This document shows, in pieces, positions 5,914 through 10,447 of a stretch of DNA of 10,447 nucleotides. Position numbers and translations under genes: made by a program. Within the stretch, counting starts at the first letter, position 1. Each line of letters opens with the position of its first letter. This DNA comes from Thermoproteota archaeon (GTDB lineage: Archaea; Thermoproteota; Methanomethylicia; Methanomethylicales; Methanomethylicaceae): contig JASFYK010000029.1 in the NCBI GenBank assembly GCA_030055545.1, positions 1 through 10,447 of the forward strand. Reading direction: 5' to 3'. A model generated the notes under the pieces. That model was not told the origin of the DNA, made no database searches, and saw nothing but the letters and a program-made list of their open reading frames with translations.

Positions 5914-8455
5914 AGCAAGCAAGTTAACGAAATTAAATGGATTAAATAAGGAAAGGGAATTAATTAAAGGAGGAACCGGGATGGCTCCAGAGAACGGAAC
6001 CGGCAACGTGTTAGGTCACGGACGCGTTTGGAGGAGCGCCGAGGGGAGAGGGGGGAGGGGGCGGCGGCTGCTCGCACTAGCCGTCACACTCCTTGTCGCG
6101 CTTGCGTCCTCGGCGCTGGTCCAGCCCCTCTACGGCAGCGGAGGGGACAGCTTCGTCACTTACCTCAGCGGGGAGGAGATCCTCCTCGTGCCCCCGGGCG
6201 GGGCATGGTCAAGCACCGCGTCCGGGAGCGCCTCGTACTCGTTACTGCCCATGAATCCACCGGCGTGGCAGGGGTGGACAGAGGGGTTCGACTCTTCGCC
6301 TCAGAACGTGCCGGCGGCGCAGTGGGCTGCTGCGAACGGCTACCCGTATTCAGGGACGGCGCCCGCTCTCTCCGGGTTTTACTTCAACGTCACCGGCGGC
6401 GTCCTCCGCTACTACGCCGACACCGCGACCACGAGGCCCGCTGCGCTTTACAACTTCACGGTGTGGAAGGAGCTGGACACGGGATCGGAGCCTCTTTACA
6501 GCCTGGACTTCACTGCCAGCTTTTTTTATTACAGGAGCGGGAACTACTACAACTCAGGGGCGGGGCAGCCGCACGTCAGGGTCACGCTGTACAGCCCCGA
6601 GTGGGTCCCGGTAGCCTCGGTGGCGGTGAACAGGACAGCAGCGAACTACGTCAACCTCTACGCGTCCGCCTACGGCGGGGCATGGACGCCGTGCGGGACG
6701 CTCTCGTGGTCAAACACCGCGACGTTCACGGTCTCGATGGACGGCTACGGGAAGCAGGCGAGCGTGAGCGTCGGGTCCACCACGTACCTCACATTCACGG
6801 CGTACCTCCCCGTTAAGTATATCGCGGTTATGTTCTACATGAACGACCCCGGGGTGAAGGACAGCACGAACTACCGGCTCGAGCTCCAGAGCGCCTCCGT
6901 AACGCCCAAGCAGCCCTCATCCTCATCCTCGCTGGTGCTGGGGAACCTCCCCGCGGGCGACTGGTGGTTCTCCACCCTCGCAAGCTACGACGGCTTCACA
7001 ACCACATGGGCTTCCGCGGGCGGGGACTTGGACGCCTCTTCCGTGCTCCCCGTCTTCAACGGCGAGTTCGACGGGACGGCGCTGGGGTCTAGGTGGGTGC
7101 CGTACGCCGCCGAGGTGTCGGTCTCCAACGGGATCCTCTCGTTTCGTGGCAGCGGCGTCCCGGGGGGATACCCGATGTCCACGACCTCGAACGTGCTGGG
7201 GAAGCCCATCACCAGGTACGCGCACGTCAGGTACACGCTCACGGCACCGCACGCGGGCGCGTTCTACTTTGAGGCGAAGGTCGCGGACATGCAGATAAGC
7301 TCCCTCCCGTGCAGCTTCTACGTGGGCGTCGCGGTCTACGACACGCAGGGGAACGCCGTAGCCTACTGCTCCGCGTACGCGCAGATGTCCTCCTCGTCGA
7401 ACTCGACGACCTTCTACGTCGGCGTCCAGGACGCGGGCCCCAACGGGAACACGTACGCGTGGTCGGACGCTGTAACGGGATACACCCTCTCGATCAGGAG
7501 GACTGCAAGCGGCGCCTGGCAGATCAATCTATACGCGAGGGACCCCGCGAACATGTGGCGCAGTTACAGCGCAGCCTTCTATCCGGGCGGGGGTTACTCC
7601 GGGGAGATAGGCGGGATCCTGATCCACACGACCACCCTCACCGGCGGCGTAGCCAGGGCTTACTGGGACTACGCCAGGACCGACCTCCCCGTCTCCGTCG
7701 CGCGTGGGGCGCTCTGCGGGGAAGTGCCCGCCTGCGCCTCAGCCAGCGGGACCTTTTACGCGAACACCACGGCGGAGTTCGCGGCGCTCCCGTCTGGGGC
7801 TGCTCTCGTCACGATCTCCCAGCGCCCCGACTCGGGAGGGCTCAAGGTCACCGGCGTGGGGGAGGGGGACATCGTGACGCTGTTCCGGACGGACGGCTCC
7901 TCCGCGTTCAACGCGACCGTCCCCGCAGGCGCCTCCGAGCTTACCGTGACGGGCGTCCAGCTCCCCTTCACCGGCACGATCGTCGTCGCGGGCAGGCAGT
8001 CCGCCCGCGCAGTCGCGCAGTACTCCGGGGCGCTGGCGAGCGGGGACACGCTTACTCTCTCATTCTCCAACCAGACCGGATCATACTCGCTCTCCAAGAC
8101 GGCGTCAGGAGGGGGCTTCACAGGCGCGCTGGTGACGGGGCTCCAGCCTGGGTGGAAGGTCGCTGTGACGAACGGCACGAAGACTTACACGTACTACGCC
8201 AACGGGAGCGGGGCCGCGCTGATGGGCACGCTGCCTCCGGGGACCACGAAGACGGTTTTGGTCTACAAGCCCACCGTCTGCATCGCTAACGCGTCCTTCA
8301 GCGGTGGCGGGAAGTACGCGCTCGTCGAGGAGATGGAGTTCCCCGCGTTCGCGACCGCTTCGGACACCGTCTTCTACGAGGTTTCGACGGCGGGCTACAC
8401 GTACAGGGTCGAGGCGAAGGTGATATCGATCGACGTGGTCGGTGCTACGTCCGCT
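5400..8455. other. GC-rich compositional block, right
   Basis: The block covers the C-terminal half of the 306-residue pilin-like gene and the first ~825 codons of the 900-residue gene, interrupted only by the AT-rich gap at 5914-5980. Hand counts are 47/60 at 5431-5490 and 40/60 at 8341-8400, against 18/60 at 5221-5280 and 22/60 at 8461-8520 just outside. Arg remains mostly AGG inside the block, so the source may also be archaeal. Confidence 0.75.
5930..5974 (+). promoter_or_regulatory. Candidate promoter and ribosome site of the 900-residue gene
   Basis: The 67-base gap is strongly AT-rich. AATTAAAT (5931-5938) or ATTAAATA (5941-5948) could be an archaeal TATA box. The first would place transcription start near 5962, and AAAGGAGGA (5966-5974) then precedes the ATG at 5981 by six bases. 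The gene may therefore have its own promoter as well as read-through from upstream. Confidence 0.5.
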
Positions 8456-8683
8456 GGAAGTTTTGCTGAAATCAAATTCTCTTACAAGGTCTATGAGAAT
8501 GGATCTTTGAAGCCAGATGCTTCCCCGATACTTTCATTTTGGGGCATCCTTGCGGCTACTCAGCGATTGTCCAATCACACCTACACATCGATATTCAGCC
8601 TGAACAATTGTGAGGATGGGATTTTAATGGCTTTTGAGGACCCCATTTCCGGGATCGTGATAAAGGGCAGAGTGTTAGTTTGA
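5981..8683 (+). CDS. Large secreted adhesin-like protein with two concanavalin-like modules, 900 aa
   Basis: The ATG at 5981 follows a strong GGAGG site. Residues 1-29 are Gly/Arg rich, and 30-51 form a hydrophobic Sec-type signal or anchor. Residues about 100-310 and 355-575 each begin with an F-D ... W ... N/S-x-G-x-L motif and end in W/Y-rich strands, which resembles LamG/concanavalin-like beta-sandwich modules. Residues 580-770 are repeated small beta units rich in Gly, Ser and Thr, including LPFTG at 661-665, which lacks a sorting tail. About ten N-x-S/T sequons suggest glycosylation. The C-terminus (826-900) is encoded by low-GC DNA, has no transmembrane helix, and joins the GC-rich part abruptly near 8455. 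It lies just after six pilin-like genes, so a surface binding or tip role is plausible. The fold assignment is by pattern only. Confidence 0.83.
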   Translation: MAPENGTGNVLGHGRVWRSAEGRGGRGRRLLALAVTLLVALASSALVQPLYGSGGDSFVTYLSGEEILLVPPGGAWSSTASGSASYSLLPMNPPAWQGWTEGFDSSPQNVPAAQWAAANGYPYSGTAPALSGFYFNVTGGVLRYYADTATTRPAALYNFTVWKELDTGSEPLYSLDFTASFFYYRSGNYYNSGAGQPHVRVTLYSPEWVPVASVAVNRTAANYVNLYASAYGGAWTPCGTLSWSNTATFTVSMDGYGKQASVSVGSTTYLTFTAYLPVKYIAVMFYMNDPGVKDSTNYRLELQSASVTPKQPSSSSSLVLGNLPAGDWWFSTLASYDGFTTTWASAGGDLDASSVLPVFNGEFDGTALGSRWVPYAAEVSVSNGILSFRGSGVPGGYPMSTTSNVLGKPITRYAHVRYTLTAPHAGAFYFEAKVADMQISSLPCSFYVGVAVYDTQGNAVAYCSAYAQMSSSSNSTTFYVGVQDAGPNGNTYAWSDAVTGYTLSIRRTASGAWQINLYARDPANMWRSYSAAFYPGGGYSGEIGGILIHTTTLTGGVARAYWDYARTDLPVSVARGALCGEVPACASASGTFYANTTAEFAALPSGAALVTISQRPDSGGLKVTGVGEGDIVTLFRTDGSSAFNATVPAGASELTVTGVQLPFTGTIVVAGRQSARAVAQYSGALASGDTLTLSFSNQTGSYSLSKTASGGGFTGALVTGLQPGWKVAVTNGTKTYTYYANGSGAALMGTLPPGTTKTVLVYKPTVCIANASFSGGGKYALVEEMEFPAFATASDTVFYEVSTAGYTYRVEAKVISIDVVGATSAGSFAEIKFSYKVYENGSLKPDASPILSFWGILAATQRLSNHTYTSIFSLNNCEDGILMAFEDPISGIVIKGRVLV

Positions 8684-9772
8684 TGTCTCCCTTGTAGTAA
8701 CCTGGATTTCGGGCTTTTTTCTGAACCTTGTCGGGAGCGTGAAAACCACAGCCAGCAAGGTGCACATGAAGACGCCTAGTCCTGCCGAGATTATTATTGG
8801 CATGGCATCCCTCGCGGGGTTTGCTATTATCAAGGATGCGTCAAGAACCACCTGCCTTATAAAGATTAGAGCGACCAGACCGACCACCTCGTGCCAGAGC
8901 TTCGGCGACTCTTCAAGGTACTTGACGATCAGCTTCCCACCCAAAAATATCGCTACGCCAACCACGAGAAGGTCGATTACGTTGGAGAGCGCCCGGCTGA
9001 TGAACAGTGCCAATTGTTCAGGAAGGGCGACATCCATTAAAGCGAGGCTTATCCCTTGGTACAAGGCCACCGATGAGATTATGGTCCCTATAACTGTCGT
9101 TATGAACCTTATCGGGGATTCAGACCACACATCCTTCAGTGTGGAATCTATGTGGAAGCCCTTGATGATGAGTATTATGCCTATCACTATCCCAAGCGTG
9201 ATGACTGCATAGTTGATAAGGTTGAGGAAATAAAGGGTCACCGTCAGTAGGATGACCATTCCAGGCACCCCAAGACCCAGCTTAGAGTGCTGCGGTTCGG
9301 AGAGCTTCTTCAGGTAACGGTAGAGGAGGACATAGGTCTCCTCAACACTCTTCTGCTGCTGGACGAAGATGCGTTTTACTGACAATATGGGTACCTTTGA
9401 TTGGATCGTGGGTATCACCTGTTCATCCGCAGCCCCATCGCTTACGAAGACAATGCCATCTGCGTTGAAATACCTCAAGACCTCCTCTAGCTCACGGCTG
9501 ATCTTGAGGTCCGCCTTGAATCCGCCTTCAACCGACCCGGCGATAACTGCGACCTCGCACTCATATCCCTCGCTGAGAATCGAGTCGTATGTGTTGATGG
9601 CTGCAAATATCGAGTTCACGTCAGAGTCCTCTGGACTTCGGATAGCGAACTGGGTTGCGACGGCACTAACATTTTCCCTTCCTATCACCGGTGTGCGGAT
9701 CCCGGTTACGCTCCCTACATCGTCATCCTTGTCTACACTGAGCACGAGCACCCTCTTGCCCTTGAGGCTCAT
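8675..9772 (-). CDS. DUF373 family archaeal membrane protein
   Basis: The N-terminal soluble part (about 1-155) carries the family hallmark VLVLSVDKDDDVG, then TGIRTPVIGRENV, a Rossmann-like VAVIAGS and a FVSDGAADE motif. Five to seven hydrophobic helices follow, between about 168 and 350, before a short basic tail. This matches DUF373, a widespread archaeal integral membrane family of unknown function; its full length (~365-370 aa) is usual. ATG 9772 is taken as start; an in-frame GTG at 9781 is possible and would make the transcript essentially leaderless. The TATA box at 9806-9814 fits either. Codon use and GC (~50%) look like core genome, in contrast with the surface genes. The 3' end overlaps the convergent 900-residue gene by nine bases. 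Family assignment is secure; biochemical role unknown. Confidence 0.92.
   Translation of the reverse strand: MSLKGKRVLVLSVDKDDDVGSVTGIRTPVIGRENVSAVATQFAIRSPEDSDVNSIFAAINTYDSILSEGYECEVAVIAGSVEGGFKADLKISRELEEVLRYFNADGIVFVSDGAADEQVIPTIQSKVPILSVKRIFVQQQKSVEETYVLLYRYLKKLSEPQHSKLGLGVPGMVILLTVTLYFLNLINYAVITLGIVIGIILIIKGFHIDSTLKDVWSESPIRFITTVIGTIISSVALYQGISLALMDVALPEQLALFISRALSNVIDLLVVGVAIFLGGKLIVKYLEESPKLWHEVVGLVALIFIRQVVLDASLIIANPARDAMPIIISAGLGVFMCTLLAVVFTLPTRFRKKPEIQVTTRETSN
8715..8720 (+). terminator. Possible T-run terminator for the plus-strand operon
   Basis: A run of six T lies 31 bases past the stop of the 900-residue gene. Archaeal RNA polymerase can stop at such runs. It lies inside the 3' coding end of the convergent DUF373 gene, since there is no intergenic space. 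Weak evidence; no hairpin seen. Confidence 0.25.
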
Positions 9773-9805
9773 CGGTTCCACTGTGTATGTATCCGGAACG
9801 GTATG

Positions 9806-9820
9806 GATTTAAAACGTTCC
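9806..9820 (-). promoter_or_regulatory. Candidate archaeal promoter of the DUF373 gene
   Basis: Read on the minus strand, GGAACG followed by TTTTAAATC resembles a BRE plus TATA box. Transcription would begin about 26 bases downstream, near 9784, which is 12 bases before ATG 9772 and nearly at GTG 9781. A very short or absent leader fits the lack of a clear ribosome site. Confidence 0.55.
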
Positions 9821-9835
9821 TATACAAAACAGAAA

Positions 9836-9853
9836 GCTTTAAATAATAAAATG
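9836..9853 (-). terminator. T-rich tract after the coiled-coil gene
   Basis: On the minus strand, the first bases after the stop read CATTTTATTATTTAAAGC. This T-rich tract is the kind of signal at which archaeal polymerase terminates, and it separates the coiled-coil gene from the promoter of DUF373. No hairpin is evident. Confidence 0.35.
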
Positions 9854-9854
9854 C

Positions 9855-10447
9855 TCAGCTCAAGCCGTTTGCCTCTTTCTCTTCAAGCAGGGCACCGTAC
9901 TCCTCGAAGGTAAGCCGCTCTCCCCTCTTCAGCTTCTCGTTTGCCCTTGCCACGAGCTCAGACCTCTTAGAGATCAGCAGCTTCGCCCTCTCGGCAAGCT
10001 CCTGGGCTTTGCGTTGCATCTGTATAGTTTTTGCGATCTCATACTTTGTCCTAGCATCCGAAAGCTCTGCCTTGGATGCCTTGATCGTCTCCCAGATCCG
10101 GTTCATCTCAGAGCGAACAGAGTTTAGCTCTTCGATTATCTTTGCCCCTTCCTCGTGCGCCTCGATCATTTTCTCATGGCACTTCTTAGACTCTTCGGCG
10201 AGTGCGAGCACCTCCTTGTGGACAGCATTAGCTTTCTCCTTGAGCTCGTTGAACTTTTTGCGCAGGGACGCTATCTCGCTCTCCACATCCCTTACCTTCT
10301 TGAACTGGAGTAGCTTCTTCTCAAGTTCGGATATCTCCTGAACGAGTCTGCGATCCTCCTCGATGCTTAGGCTCGATGTCTGGTACTTCCATGTTAATTC
10401 CTTATATCGCTTTGCCAAGTTTTCCTCGTATCCCTGGGTGTTTGCTA
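9855..10447 (-). CDS. COG1340-type archaeal coiled-coil protein, 5' truncated
   Basis: The frame is open to the right edge, so the N-terminus is missing; about 196 residues are visible of a family usually near 280-300. A TTG lies at 10418, but the upstream codons (ANTQGYEEN) read as coding. The sequence is nearly all charged heptad-type helix. LTWKYQTSSLSIEEDRRLV is a characteristic COG1340 motif, followed by the His-containing stretch A-V-H-K-E-V ... C-H-E-K-M-I-E-A-H. The C-terminus has RLTFEEYGALLEEKEA, a short conserved element. These proteins are cytoplasmic, widespread in archaea and of unknown function; some database entries call them phosphoserine phosphatase without any visible catalytic motif. 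GC is near 45-50%, like DUF373. It probably has its own transcription unit upstream of DUF373. Confidence 0.85.
   Translation of the reverse strand, partial: ANTQGYEENLAKRYKELTWKYQTSSLSIEEDRRLVQEISELEKKLLQFKKVRDVESEIASLRKKFNELKEKANAVHKEVLALAEESKKCHEKMIEAHEEGAKIIEELNSVRSEMNRIWETIKASKAELSDARTKYEIAKTIQMQRKAQELAERAKLLISKRSELVARANEKLKRGERLTFEEYGALLEEKEANGLS

Noticed and set aside
7961..7975. LPFTG resembling an LPXTG sortase signal in the 900-residue protein
   Set aside because: It lies at residues 661-665, far from the C-terminus, with no hydrophobic helix and basic tail after it. The similar MPFTG in the neighbouring protein suggests a beta-module motif.
8739..9212. Plus-strand readings opposite DUF373 and the coiled-coil gene (also 9369-9812 and 10009-10341)
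   Set aside because: They are antisense shadows of two genes with clear family motifs.
1..10447. CRISPR arrays, tRNA or rRNA genes, insertion-sequence ends, diversity-generating retroelement template repeats
   Set aside because: No regularly spaced repeats, tRNA-like folds, transposase motifs or reverse transcriptase were found on reading both strands.

Overview
The window looks archaeal. Two genes on the minus strand at the right end match archaeal families: a DUF373 membrane protein and a COG1340-type coiled-coil protein. Arg is often AGG, Ile is often ATA, and several starts follow GGAGG or GGTGA ribosome sites. The seven-gene block to their left encodes surface and pilus-like proteins. 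A TACK-type archaeon is plausible, but nothing here fixes the lineage. There are no rRNA, tRNA, CRISPR or transposase sequences.

Layout. Positions 1-2008 hold the 3' part of a large secreted protein with divergent InlB B-repeats, an Ig-like segment and GGGGS linkers. Positions 2060-5913 hold six consecutive small genes on the plus strand. Each begins with one hydrophobic N-terminal helix that could be a class III (prepilin-type) signal or an archaellum FlaF/FlaG-like anchor. A 233-base gap at 4166-4398 inside this run contains coding-like fragments in two frames and looks like a decayed or frameshifted gene. Positions 5981-8683 encode a 900-residue secreted protein with two probable tandem concanavalin-like modules. 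It meets the DUF373 gene tail to tail with a 9-base overlap. Upstream of DUF373, on the minus strand, lies the coiled-coil gene, cut by the window edge.

How the genes may work together. The plus-strand genes fit minor pilins or pseudopilins that assemble a filament or base in the membrane, with two large adhesin-like proteins made from the same region. The last pilin-like protein carries a beta-rich C-terminal part and lies next to the 900-residue protein. This resembles the logic of bacterial PilX/PilY1 tip complexes, though that is inference. No ATPase, platform protein or prepilin peptidase is visible, so the assembly machinery must lie elsewhere.

Most striking is base composition. The large surface ORFs change composition inside a single reading frame. 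By hand count, the sixth pilin-like gene goes from 18/60 G+C at 5221-5280 to 47/60 at 5431-5490. The first ORF drops from 40/60 to 29/60 near 1740. The 900-residue ORF drops from 40/60 at 8341-8400 to 22/60 at 8461-8520. The low-GC parts match the flanking DUF373 and coiled-coil genes and are probably native. The GC-rich parts encode only surface-exposed, Gly/Ser/Tyr-rich, sequon-rich protein. This suggests cassette-like replacement of exposed modules around a conserved pilin core.
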